A DNA stretch of 64,000 nt. Source: Halieaceae bacterium. GTDB lineage: Bacteria > Pseudomonadota > Gammaproteobacteria > Pseudomonadales > Halieaceae. The DNA is taken from contig CACNSR010000002.1 in NCBI GenBank assembly GCA_902623175.1, positions 1 through 64,000 on the forward strand, written 5' to 3'. Below are positions 43,804 through 52,355 of this stretch, piece by piece (the stretch's first letter is position 1; every line of letters starts with the position of its first letter). Position numbers and translations under genes: made by a program. The notes beneath the pieces were generated by a model, which had not been told where the DNA came from, did not search any database, and was given only the letters and a program-made list of their open reading frames with translations.

Positions 43804-44540
43804 TCTCGGGGCAGATGGGCCATGACGCTGTTGGATACCCCGCCATCCACTACCAGTTCGTGACCGGAGATATATTTCGCGCCTTCGGAGTCGAGAAAAA
43901 GCACCGCTTCCGCGATGTCGGCCGCTTCGCCCAAAGCGCGGAGTGGCACACCTCCCTCCCTCACCGCCCGCACTTTGGGGTTCTCAAAAATTGGCTTGGA
44001 CATGCCTGCGTCGATCATCCCGGGCGCGATGGCGTTCACGCGTATTCCTTTTGGACCCCATTCGATGGCCATGGCCTGCGTCATGTTGGCCATGGCGGCC
44101 TTGGTAGGCCCATACATCCCGACGCCGGGGGCGGGGTGTATGCCATTGATGGACGTAAAATTGATGATATGGCCAGAGCCTCTCTTGATCATGGCCGGCG
44201 CGATCTCGCGGGCGCAAAAGCAACTACCCAGCAGATTGATATTGACCACGTCTATATAGTCCTGCACTGACTGAGATTCCATGGCGCCGAAACGCACGAT
44301 CCCAGCATTATTCACGAGGAGATCAGGCGTATCGTTAAAGGCTCTAAACGCGGCGGCGACCTGTTCTGGGGAAGTGACGTCGGCCTCGATGCCAACTGCA
44401 TTTGCCAGACTAGACGCAGCTTGAGCCACGCGCTCAGCGCCTAGATCGAAAATACCTATGCGGTAGCCGGCCTCACTAAGACGTCGCGCGACATCGGCCC
44501 CCAGCCCTGCGGCTCCGCCCGTAATTACTGCTGTTCTCAC
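43800..44540 (-). CDS. Short-chain dehydrogenase/reductase (SDR)
   Basis: 246 residues. MRTAVITGGAAGLGADVARR has the TGxxxGxG cofactor site (a GAAGLG variant), NNAG is at about 87, and the catalytic YGPTKAAMANM is at about 149-159. Probable NAD(P)-dependent dehydrogenase of a hydroxylated intermediate. First gene after a 128-bp gap downstream of the amidohydrolase, so it may have its own promoter. Confidence 0.86.
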   Translation of the reverse strand: MRTAVITGGAAGLGADVARRLSEAGYRIGIFDLGAERVAQAASSLANAVGIEADVTSPEQVAAAFRAFNDTPDLLVNNAGIVRFGAMESQSVQDYIDVVNINLLGSCFCAREIAPAMIKRGSGHIINFTSINGIHPAPGVGMYGPTKAAMANMTQAMAIEWGPKGIRVNAIAPGMIDAGMSKPIFENPKVRAVREGGVPLRALGEAADIAEAVLFLDSEGAKYISGHELVVDGGVSNSVMAHLPRE

Positions 44541-44668
44541 TTTGACCTCACTTTTTTCTATTCAGATGACAGAGGTGAATGCCCAATGCTTTCTGGGGGT
44601 TAGGACCTACATTGTCGGTGGCTGCATGCCCTCACAAATCCGCTGCATTAAATCTACTCGCGCGTCAA

Positions 44669-46021
44669 CTAGAGATTCAGTCCCATTGACTGGACCAGCT
44701 CCTTAGTCAGGATTTTCTCCGAGTACTCACTCACCCTCCAGCCAGGTAAATGCCATTGCTTGGGAAGGGGGGTGCTGGTGTCCACGAGCTGCCCGTCCTT
44801 GATGATGTGTCGGAATCGATCGGCGTCTCCCAGCTGCGCGACATTGGTCTCCGGTTCACCATCAAATATGAGAATGTCGGCTAGATAATTGGGTTTGATG
44901 CACCCTAGTTCGCCCTCCATTCTCAGCGCGCGAGCGCCTTGCTCGGTCGCACTGTTGATCGCCTGTAGCGGTGACATACCCAGGTCTTCAACGAAAATCT
45001 GCAACTCCCTATAGTGCCAATCGCCGTAAGGAGTAAGGCTGAATCCGCTTTCGCTTCCGGTAAGCAGCGGCACGCCGGCGTCAAACGCTGCACGCAGTGT
45101 GTTGACGCTTTCTGTGATTTCAGCTCGAAAGACCTCTCGGAGGCTTTCATCAGAACCAATTGCTGCGCCAAAGTCCGCCAAATTGGCTTGGAATGTAAAG
45201 GTGGGAACTAACGGCACTTTATTATCGACAACGGCAGTCAGTGCCTCGTCATCCATGTAGGTGGCGTGGAGGATCATGTCGAAGCCAGCAGCAGCAGCAT
45301 CTCTGGTGCTGGTGGAATCGCGGCAGTGCCCCACTACCGGGATGCCAAACTGATGGGCGGTGTCGCACACAAGCTTCAGTTCGTCCAGTGTCCAGGTGCA
45401 GATCTCACCCTTATGCTTGCCAGGGCGGATTGGAAGTCCACTTACATGCACCTTGATCCAATCTACGCCTGCTTTTATTTGCTTATGGATCTCAGAAATT
45501 ATCTGATCAGGCGTATGCACGATTCGAGCGTAGCCGCGAGTTCCTTCATCGGGCAGTAATCTAGCGGCTGTACCCCCAACGCAATTGATAAGAACGTTGC
45601 CACCAGAGGTCATTCTGGGCCCTTGCAGTACGCCCCCCTCAATCGCATCTCGGAGATCGATAGCTACGTCGAAGACGGAGTCGGCGTCAAAAAAACTGGT
45701 GAATCCAGCTCGCAAAACTTTCTGAGCATTTACCCCCGCAACAAGAGCTGCCAGACCCTCTCTACGATGAAAAAACAGCTCATCGTTGCTGTTTGGGTGG
45801 TCAAAGCTGATATGGCAGTGGCTGTCGATCATCCCTGGCAGCACTCGACATCCCGAAGCATCAATATGATTAACCACAGCACCCTCTGGACAGCTGGCGC
45901 TCGCTTCGACCCCTACGTCCACAATGCGCTGACCGCTTAGGAGCACATCACCAAGGAAAGGGTCGCTCCCCGTCCCATCAATGATCAGTCCGTTTTGAAT
46001 CAGTGTATAGGATCCACTCAT
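44669..46021 (-). CDS. Amidohydrolase (imidazolonepropionase/aryldialkylphosphatase-like) protein
   Basis: 450 residues. Metal-dependent hydrolase: MIDSHCHISFDH (HxH, about 64-72), VDWIKVHVSGLPI (likely the metal-bridging Lys region), VVGHCRDS (His), MILHATYMDDEAL (His) and LLTGSESGFSLTPYG (Asp equivalent replaced by the SGS region). Cyclic amidohydrolase/prolidase group. It cleaves an amide or ester-like bond in an unknown substrate. The start overlaps the GntR stop by 4 bp. Confidence 0.82.
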   Translation of the reverse strand: MSGSYTLIQNGLIIDGTGSDPFLGDVLLSGQRIVDVGVEASASCPEGAVVNHIDASGCRVLPGMIDSHCHISFDHPNSNDELFFHRREGLAALVAGVNAQKVLRAGFTSFFDADSVFDVAIDLRDAIEGGVLQGPRMTSGGNVLINCVGGTAARLLPDEGTRGYARIVHTPDQIISEIHKQIKAGVDWIKVHVSGLPIRPGKHKGEICTWTLDELKLVCDTAHQFGIPVVGHCRDSTSTRDAAAAGFDMILHATYMDDEALTAVVDNKVPLVPTFTFQANLADFGAAIGSDESLREVFRAEITESVNTLRAAFDAGVPLLTGSESGFSLTPYGDWHYRELQIFVEDLGMSPLQAINSATEQGARALRMEGELGCIKPNYLADILIFDGEPETNVAQLGDADRFRHIIKDGQLVDTSTPLPKQWHLPGWRVSEYSEKILTKELVQSMGLNL

Positions 46022-46725
46022 ATTTGCTGCTCCTTGATGAATCTCTGCGGATGGAAGTCTGCGTGGGAGGTTTTGTTAAGCGCAATAAAGCGCATCAACG
46101 CATCCCCTTGCTCAAGCGTGTGGCGGCGGATTTCCTCGCGGGCAGACTCGGCATCCCCCGCGAATATAGTGGAAATGATGGCGTCATGATGGGTTTGGTT
46201 TCTCTGCAATCGGCCTGGCGCGACCACTTGGAATCGCCGGTACGGGAGTACTCGCAACGACAGCCACTCGGTGGTCTCGATCAAAGCAGTGTTGTGACAT
46301 CCGCGAACGATCTGCTGGTGGAAGGCGAAGCCGAGATCAGCGTACTCATTAGGGTCGCCGCCACTGCGAAGGTTCTTGGCCGCCGCCTCGTGAATATCCT
46401 TCAGCTTGAGTTTTTCGACCGCTGACATTCGCGAAGTACTCAAGAAAACAGCGGCGCCCTCGAGTTCAGCGAGCGCTTCAAACAGCTCCAGCAGGGTGCT
46501 GGGATCCAGTTGGGACACGACCGCGCGTTTGTGTGCACGTTTGGTAATGAGTCCGGCCTGCGCAAGCTGAGTGATGGCTTCCCTGACGGGGGTCCGTGAC
46601 ACTCCAAATCGGTCGGCTAGGCGGCCTTCCTCAAGGGCATCGCCCGGCGCCAACTGACCGCCAAAGATCTCCCGCTCGATGGCGAGGCGGACGGTGTCCG
46701 CTTGTGTGGGTTCGCGATCTGTCAT
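46018..46725 (-). CDS. GntR-family regulator, FadR/FCD subclass
   Basis: 235 residues. N-terminal winged HTH (about 10-75) with GGQLAPGDALEEGRLADRFG then VSRTPVREAITQLAQAGLI; C-terminal all-helical FCD ligand-binding domain (about 85-225), with EYADLGFAFHQQI and HHDAI. FCD domains usually bind an acyl or organic acid and, with a metal, release DNA. Located inside the P450-amidohydrolase operon (4-bp overlaps each side), so it probably controls it. Two GTAYAC palindromes at 49205-49232 are candidate operators. Confidence 0.9.
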   Translation of the reverse strand: MTDREPTQADTVRLAIEREIFGGQLAPGDALEEGRLADRFGVSRTPVREAITQLAQAGLITKRAHKRAVVSQLDPSTLLELFEALAELEGAAVFLSTSRMSAVEKLKLKDIHEAAAKNLRSGGDPNEYADLGFAFHQQIVRGCHNTALIETTEWLSLRVLPYRRFQVVAPGRLQRNQTHHDAIISTIFAGDAESAREEIRRHTLEQGDALMRFIALNKTSHADFHPQRFIKEQQI

Positions 46726-47939
46726 GTTGCGCCTCCCGTCTGCTGACCGATGATCAACGGATAGCTTCCCCAGTTAGGCCGCTCGGTGTCAGCGTCGGCT
46801 AGTGGCGGATTGGCGGGGTCCGGACGAGCGTCGTGTTGCATGAGATTCTTCAGTAGATTGGTCAAAGTGCCGAGGTGGGGCGCTTCACCTTGTGTCCTGG
46901 CGTCACCGAGACCGCCGGCAATGTCGCGACCAAAGCAAGTGTGAATGCCAATACCGAAACTGAGCCCAAATGGCGGTATGCGATCCGCCACTCTTCGATG
47001 TGGGTTAAAGTGCTCGGCATCGGAGCCGAAAAGCGGTTCTTCCAGATTGGCCGACATCAGATCTATTACAACGCTTTCGCCCTCGTCTACACTGGTGCCA
47101 TCTGGCAGTAAAAATGCTTCGCTTGCCGTCCGCCAGGCTACGGGGCTCGCGGGATGAAGTCGCAAGCTCTCATGAACGCAGGCTTGAAGAAAATGATCAT
47201 CCGCCATGATTCGACTCCGATCCTCTGGGTGATGGCGACACCATTGATCGATTTCATGAAAGCTGTGAGTCAGCGCATTAGCTGAGCTGTGCGAGCCCGC
47301 CTGCATGAAGAACGCCACCTCGCGTAAGATCATGTCATCGTCCAGGTCCTGGTCAGCGCGATTGGCAAGCAGCACCGTGAGAATATCCCTTGGCGCTTCT
47401 TGGACTTGACTGCCTTCTTCTATCTGTTTCAGCAGAGCCTCCCGACGAGATCTGGAGGGGAGTAAAAATTGCTCATTGAATTGCTTCAGTGCCGCCGCCA
47501 CTTCCTGGCGAACGATGCTCTTTTCCCGGGTGGAATGAAACAGAGTCGCTCCCTCGCTGAACTTGCGCGTAAAAGCGACCAGTGCGTCGGTCTCTGATTT
47601 AGAGCCTTCGGGGCGATCAATGCCCGCAATGTCCGCGCTCAGGTTGATGTTCACTCTGAACCCGAACTCGGGGAGATCAAGATGCCCACGAGCAAGATAC
47701 GGATCAAATGTCCGAGCCAAGGTTGCGGGATAGACCTCGCGCTCGTAGTAGCGCGCGAAGTCTCGCCGGAACAGCTTCCATTCGATAGCTCTGCGGCAGG
47801 TGTGTTCATCACCGTGCAGAGTGAGCAAGACACGCTCCATAAGTACGTCACACTCGCTGTACATAGATTGCACCAGACGCCGGTCGCAAAGCGCTCGGTG
47901 GACATTCTGGTAGCCACTGATCCGGGCGGGGGCATTCAT
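46722..47939 (-). CDS. Cytochrome P450 (paralogue B)
   Basis: 405 residues from the Met at 47939, 4 bp after the end of the other P450 gene; the longer ORF would overlap it. Heme site FGIGIHTCFG with Cys335; ExxR in ESLRLHP; FNPHR follows. The I-helix reads QAGSHSSAN, with His217 where most P450s have the acid of (A/G)Gx(D/E)T, and Ser replacing Thr. Bacterial class I size; needs ferredoxin and reductase. Homologous to the adjacent P450 A throughout. Confidence 0.9.
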   Translation of the reverse strand: MNAPARISGYQNVHRALCDRRLVQSMYSECDVLMERVLLTLHGDEHTCRRAIEWKLFRRDFARYYEREVYPATLARTFDPYLARGHLDLPEFGFRVNINLSADIAGIDRPEGSKSETDALVAFTRKFSEGATLFHSTREKSIVRQEVAAALKQFNEQFLLPSRSRREALLKQIEEGSQVQEAPRDILTVLLANRADQDLDDDMILREVAFFMQAGSHSSANALTHSFHEIDQWCRHHPEDRSRIMADDHFLQACVHESLRLHPASPVAWRTASEAFLLPDGTSVDEGESVVIDLMSANLEEPLFGSDAEHFNPHRRVADRIPPFGLSFGIGIHTCFGRDIAGGLGDARTQGEAPHLGTLTNLLKNLMQHDARPDPANPPLADADTERPNWGSYPLIIGQQTGGAT

Positions 47940-47943
47940 ACGA

Positions 47944-49146
47944 TCAGAAAAGCACTGGATAAATTGCCCACACATCTCGCTCGGAGGCTTCGATTTTTTG
48001 CGGCGCCTTGTTGGGATCGGGCCGCATGCCGCGCTCAATCAGCTCTTTAATTATCAGCGTGATCGTTCCAAACTGATGGTTGTCTGGGTTGGGTGATGCT
48101 CCATCTCTTAGCATGGTGCCTGCAACGAGGTTCATCCCGAGGCAGACATGCATCCCGCCGCCGAAGGACATGCCGGCAGGGCTGATTCGCCCCTGAATAG
48201 TGCGCTGTGGATTGAACTCCGCAGCGTCCTCACCGAAGATGCTGGTGTCACGGTTGGCGGTCTGTAGGTCGACGACGACTTTATCTCCCTGCGGAACCAC
48301 TCGTCCGTCGGCCAAAGTGATTTCGGCCTCGGCGCGACGCCAAGCCTCGGGACTTGAGGGGTGTAGGCGCATGCTCTCAAACACGAAGCGCTGCAATTTA
48401 TGGACATCCGCAACTACTTCAGCTGGCGCCTGACCCTGACGTTGGCACCAGTTAAACAGCTCGTTGGTCGCGTGGACTAAGGTATGAACGGAGGTATGTG
48501 AGGCGGCGAGATAAAAGAAGGCGACCTCTCTCACCATCAGCTCTTCTGGCATAGATAGCTCAGCGTCATGCATCAGCAGAATAGTGAGGATATCTCGGGG
48601 CAAGTCCTCCTCACTCAGTTTGCCTGCGTTGTGTTGATTCAGCATTTCCAGGCGTCTGGTTCGAGATGGCGAGAAGAAGCGTTCCCGAAATTCGTCAAGA
48701 GCCTCACGGATTTCTTGAAAAATTGGCTCTCGATTGCCCTTAAATTGACCAATCGTTGCGGCCTGGCCAAGCGCAATGAGCAGCCGGTGCTGTGCGTCTG
48801 CCTCTTCGAAGGTGCCGTCGACGCGGTCTATGCCCGCGAACGAAAGCGAGAGGTGGACCATAATGCGGTACCCCAGTTCCTTGAGATCCAGAGAAGATTC
48901 TGTGAGGAATTGGTCAAGTGTCTCGCCAAGCAAGCTGGGAAAGACCTCGCTCTCATAAACCCGAAAAAAATTTCTGCGAAATAGCTGGCTTTCTATGGAG
49001 CGTCGCTGCCTGTGCTCGTCACCGTGTAGCGTCACCAGGACTTTATCCATCAGGATCTTGCCCTCGTCGTACAGCGACTGCTTAAGATCGGTAATCCGAA
49101 GGGCGTGCTCGACATCGTGATAGGCACTAACGCGATGAATTTCCAT
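47944..49146 (-). CDS. Cytochrome P450 (paralogue A)
   Basis: 400 residues, start MEIHRVSAYHDVEHALRITD. Heme site FGGGMHVCLG with Cys335, the same position as in paralogue B. ExxR in ESMRLHPSSPEAWRR. The I-helix reads LAASHTSVH: His217 replaces the usual acid, but the following Thr is kept. First gene of a long operon; its promoter region is shared with the divergent molybdenum hydroxylase operon. Likely hydroxylates the same or a related compound as P450 B. Confidence 0.9.
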   Translation of the reverse strand: MEIHRVSAYHDVEHALRITDLKQSLYDEGKILMDKVLVTLHGDEHRQRRSIESQLFRRNFFRVYESEVFPSLLGETLDQFLTESSLDLKELGYRIMVHLSLSFAGIDRVDGTFEEADAQHRLLIALGQAATIGQFKGNREPIFQEIREALDEFRERFFSPSRTRRLEMLNQHNAGKLSEEDLPRDILTILLMHDAELSMPEELMVREVAFFYLAASHTSVHTLVHATNELFNWCQRQGQAPAEVVADVHKLQRFVFESMRLHPSSPEAWRRAEAEITLADGRVVPQGDKVVVDLQTANRDTSIFGEDAAEFNPQRTIQGRISPAGMSFGGGMHVCLGMNLVAGTMLRDGASPNPDNHQFGTITLIIKELIERGMRPDPNKAPQKIEASERDVWAIYPVLF

Positions 49147-49204
49147 TCTTGTTCCCCTAAACTTAACCCTTTGACGCTGCTACACCAGCCTATTGGAGAA
49201 GGAG

Positions 49205-49232
49205 TGTATACAGTGTTTGCTAAAGTGTACAC
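49205..49232. promoter_or_regulatory. Candidate GntR operator pair in the P450 / Mo-hydroxylase divergent promoter region
   Basis: Two 8-bp palindromes, TGTATACA (49205-49212) and GTGTACAC (49225-49232), with centres 20 bp apart, about two helix turns. FCD-type GntR proteins commonly bind TNGTATACNA-like or TGTACA-like palindromes. Placement between two divergent operons, one of which encodes a GntR, supports the guess. Confidence 0.45.
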
Positions 49233-49388
49233 ACTTGGCGGGCGCCTTAGAAACTCCTTGGTGCACCCGCGGCATACAGTATGCGTTGCACACCCTGAAG
49301 TGTAAGTGGGCTGGGTGGCTCTTTATCAAAGGCCTCGGCAGTGTCATATTGACCGCAACCGTAAGGTATTTGAATCTGAGGGTCTGCC

Positions 49389-49859
49389 ATGAAGCTGAAG
49401 GTGAATGGTGATGAAGTCGAAGTGACTAGCGAGGCTGATACGCCTCTGCTTTGGGTTCTGCGGGATGAACTGAATCTGGTGGGAACCAAGTTTGGATGTG
49501 GCATCGCCCAGTGCGGTGCTTGTACAGTTCATTTGGAGGGTCGCGCGATTCGCTCCTGCGTGATGCCCGTTTCGGCGGTCGCAAGTAAGGACATTCGAAC
49601 CATCGAGGGACAAGCCACCGAAAAAGGGTTGTCACCGGTGCAGCGGGCTTGGCTGGAGACCGACGTAGCGCAATGTGGTTACTGCCAGTCGGGTCAGATT
49701 ATGGCAGCTACGGCGCTTCTGGCCCAGAACCCCAACCCCAGCGACTCGGAGATCGACGCTGCGATGGCAGGCAACATCTGCCGCTGTGGCACCTATCCCC
49801 GTATTCGTAAAGCGGTGCATCTGGCGGCGGCGTTAATGGCAGAGGAGCAGGGCAGATGA
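49389..49859 (+). CDS. Molybdenum hydroxylase (2Fe-2S) small subunit, IorA/CoxS-like
   Basis: 156 residues. Two [2Fe-2S] clusters: the plant-type site ([20 protein letters not shown], then C) and a second cluster in [10 protein letters not shown] plus NICRCGTY, the standard double set. Passes electrons from the molybdenum subunit. It overlaps the large subunit gene by 4 bp. No FAD subunit gene lies in the cluster, as in the two-subunit isoquinoline 1-oxidoreductase type, which uses a cytochrome c acceptor. Confidence 0.93.
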   Translation: MKLKVNGDEVEVTSEADTPLLWVLRDELNLVGTKFGCGIAQCGACTVHLEGRAIRSCVMPVSAVASKDIRTIEGQATEKGLSPVQRAWLETDVAQCGYCQSGQIMAATALLAQNPNPSDSEIDAAMAGNICRCGTYPRIRKAVHLAAALMAEEQGR

Positions 49860-52060
49860 GCGACGCATTGACGCCGCGCTCGCTGAGCCGCAGACGATTT
49901 GTGCAGAGTAGCGGTGCGCTGCTCTTTGCCGCGCATTGCCCGGTAGGCCTCTCTGGCAAAGCTTATGCGGGTGGCGCGGGCGCTATGATGAACAGCTTTG
50001 TGCGCATCGACCCCAACAACGTCATTACGATGCTGGCGAATAATTCTGAGTTTGGTAACGGCGCCTACACAGTAATGAGCATGATGTTGGCTGAGGAGCT
50101 CGACGTCGATTACCGCAGCATCGCACTCGAGGCTGCACCAACGACGCCGGAGTACTACTCGCCATTATTCCGCGAATACCTGACAGCGGGATCCGTGACC
50201 ACGGGTAGCACCTTTATACCGATGCGCACAGCGGGTGCCAAAGCGCGCGCCATGTTACTGGAGGCCGCGTCACAGGATTGGCAGACACCTGTCGCCGAGC
50301 TTACCACCGAAGGCGGGCGCGTGACCCATGCCGGTAGCGGCCGCACCAGCACTTACGGAGAGTTACTGGACGTCATTCATCGACTAGATATCCAGCCCCC
50401 CGAGGCGGTGGAACTCAAAGACCCCAGTGAATTCAAGATTCTGGGTAAGCCTGCCCGGCGATATGAAGGCGCCGGCAAGGTCGATGGCAGCGCCGAGTTC
50501 GGTATCGACATCAAATTGCCAGGGATGCTCTATGGTGCTATCGCGCGGCCTCCGGTTCATGGTGGGTCGGTAATCGACTTTGATGCCACGGAAGCCCTGG
50601 CTATGCCGGGTGTGGTCAAGGTGAAATCGATCAGGGCCGGCGTGGTGGTATTGGCGGAAAGCTACTGGCGGGCGCAGAAGGCGCGCGCCAAACTCAAAAT
50701 CGAATGGGACCGCGGCGTTAATGCCGGGGTGTCGAGCGAGCAGTTCTACGCGGATTATCGCGACTTGGCTGATACACCCGGTTTGCTGGCAGAGGATATC
50801 GGCGATGCAATCGGTGCGCTCGACGCGGCGGAGGCGGCCGGGAATGTGGTCGAGGCCACATATGAGATGCCGCTATTGGCTCATGCCACTTTGGAGCCAA
50901 TGAACTGCATTGCCCGGGTTGAGGGGGATACTTGCACGATCTGGAGCGGTACGCAGTACCAATCCAACGACCAGGAGGTGATCTCACGCTTCCTGGGGAT
51001 CCCGCAGCAGAACGTGACCATTCATCGACCGCTGATGGGAGGTAGCTTCGGGCGCCGCTCGAGCAAAACCGCGGATTACACTGTTGAGGCGGTAGAGGCG
51101 GCGACGGGTGAGTCGGTGCCGGTGCAGATCATTTGGTCGCGGGAAGAAGACATCCGCAGCGGCCATTATCGGCCACTGTTTGTACACAAGCTCCGCGGCA
51201 GTGTGGATGAGTCCGGTATGCCAGAGGCCTGGCATCAGGTGGCAGTGGGTCAATCGCTCATGCAGGGCACCAAGCACGACCCGGGGTATATGGTGCGAGG
51301 TATGGATATCTATTCGCTGGATGGTTGCTTGCAGGAGCCTTTTGGGGTGTTCCCCTATGGGACGTCCTATCAGATCCCGAATCATCGGGTTGAGAGCCAC
51401 AACGCGCCCAAGAAAGGCATTGTTCCTCAGGAGTGGCGCTCGGTAGGTCACACCCACACAGGCATTGCCTATGAGTGTTTTCTGGATGAGTTGGCACATA
51501 AAGGTGGTATCGACCCCATGGAGCTCCGATTGCGTCTGACCAAGGACCACGCGCGCATGAACCGCGTGCTGAGCGTGCTAAAGCAAAAATGTGACTGGGA
51601 TACGCCGTTGGCACCGGGGCGCGGCCGGGGCGTCGCATCGCGAATCTACAACATCTCACCGGTTGCTCAGGCAGTCGAAGTGACGGTTGCCGAGAATGGT
51701 GATTTCACTGTCGATCGCGTTGTCTGCGTGGTGGACTGTGGCTTCGCGGTGAATCCTCTCGGTATCGAGGGGCAGGTAGAAGGCGGCCTTGCTTACGGAT
51801 TGGGAGGGGCGGCCTTCGGCAACATCGACATCGTGAACGGTGAAGTGCAGCAGAGTAACTTCCATGACTACCCCGTCATGCGGTTACCGCAGATGCCGGA
51901 GGTTGAGGTGCATATCTTGCCCAGCGATGAGCCGCCTACCGGGATCGGCGAGCAGGCAACGACACCGATTGCGCCGGCCGTCGCCAATGCGCTATTCAAT
52001 GCGACAGGGCGGCGCGTGCGTCGATTCCCGCTGTCGAGTCAGGGTTTTAATCTGGTCTGA
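49856..52060 (+). CDS. Molybdenum hydroxylase large subunit (IorB/aldehyde-oxidase-like), Tat-exported
   Basis: 734 residues. N-terminal [17 protein letters not shown] is a twin-arginine signal, indicating export to the periplasm with the cofactor already loaded. Mo-pterin binding segments and the conserved GGSFGRR (about 396) are present, and [19 protein letters not shown] near the C-terminus contains the catalytic glutamate. Oxidises an aldehyde or N-heterocycle. The MOSC protein at 25106 could assist cofactor handling, but is far away. Substrate unknown. Confidence 0.91.
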   Translation: MSDALTPRSLSRRRFVQSSGALLFAAHCPVGLSGKAYAGGAGAMMNSFVRIDPNNVITMLANNSEFGNGAYTVMSMMLAEELDVDYRSIALEAAPTTPEYYSPLFREYLTAGSVTTGSTFIPMRTAGAKARAMLLEAASQDWQTPVAELTTEGGRVTHAGSGRTSTYGELLDVIHRLDIQPPEAVELKDPSEFKILGKPARRYEGAGKVDGSAEFGIDIKLPGMLYGAIARPPVHGGSVIDFDATEALAMPGVVKVKSIRAGVVVLAESYWRAQKARAKLKIEWDRGVNAGVSSEQFYADYRDLADTPGLLAEDIGDAIGALDAAEAAGNVVEATYEMPLLAHATLEPMNCIARVEGDTCTIWSGTQYQSNDQEVISRFLGIPQQNVTIHRPLMGGSFGRRSSKTADYTVEAVEAATGESVPVQIIWSREEDIRSGHYRPLFVHKLRGSVDESGMPEAWHQVAVGQSLMQGTKHDPGYMVRGMDIYSLDGCLQEPFGVFPYGTSYQIPNHRVESHNAPKKGIVPQEWRSVGHTHTGIAYECFLDELAHKGGIDPMELRLRLTKDHARMNRVLSVLKQKCDWDTPLAPGRGRGVASRIYNISPVAQAVEVTVAENGDFTVDRVVCVVDCGFAVNPLGIEGQVEGGLAYGLGGAAFGNIDIVNGEVQQSNFHDYPVMRLPQMPEVEVHILPSDEPPTGIGEQATTPIAPAVANALFNATGRRVRRFPLSSQGFNLV

Positions 52061-52067
52061 GGTTGAG

Positions 52068-52355
52068 ATGGCGCTAGAGCATATGGTGTGGCTCACCCCG
52101 AAAGCTGGGGTGGGTAACGACAAAATGGAAGAGATCCTCGTGTCGGTTCGTGCGCTGACTCATATTCCCGGTGTTCTGGCGATCTCGGCAGGGCAAAACA
52201 TCACGGACCGCGCCAATGGTGCGACCCACGGGGTGCTTGTCACGCTGGAGACGGCCGTCGATTTGCCGGCGTATCTGAATCACCCCGACCATCAAGCCGT
52301 CGGAGCGGTATTGCGCGAGCACTGCGAGGTGCTCGCGCTGGACTATGAGCGTTAA
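52068..52355 (+). CDS. Dabb (stress-responsive A/B barrel) domain protein
   Basis: 95 residues from ATG 52068, 7 bp after the large-subunit stop. The family pattern is seen: MALEHMVWLTPKAG, a central GQNITDRANGATHGVLVTLE and the C-terminal HPDHQAVGAVL. Dabb proteins are small dimeric ferredoxin-like barrels; some are enzymes such as olivetolic-acid or polyketide cyclases. Convergent with the PQQ gene, with a 4-bp stop overlap. Exact role unknown. Confidence 0.85.
   Translation: MALEHMVWLTPKAGVGNDKMEEILVSVRALTHIPGVLAISAGQNITDRANGATHGVLVTLETAVDLPAYLNHPDHQAVGAVLREHCEVLALDYER

Noticed and set aside
47940-48038. Longer P450 B N-terminus
   Set aside because: Would overlap the preceding P450 gene; the Met at 47939 follows its stop directly.
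51840-52067. Longer Dabb-protein N-terminus
   Set aside because: Antisense-like composition within the Mo-hydroxylase gene; ATG 52068 gives a normal family start.
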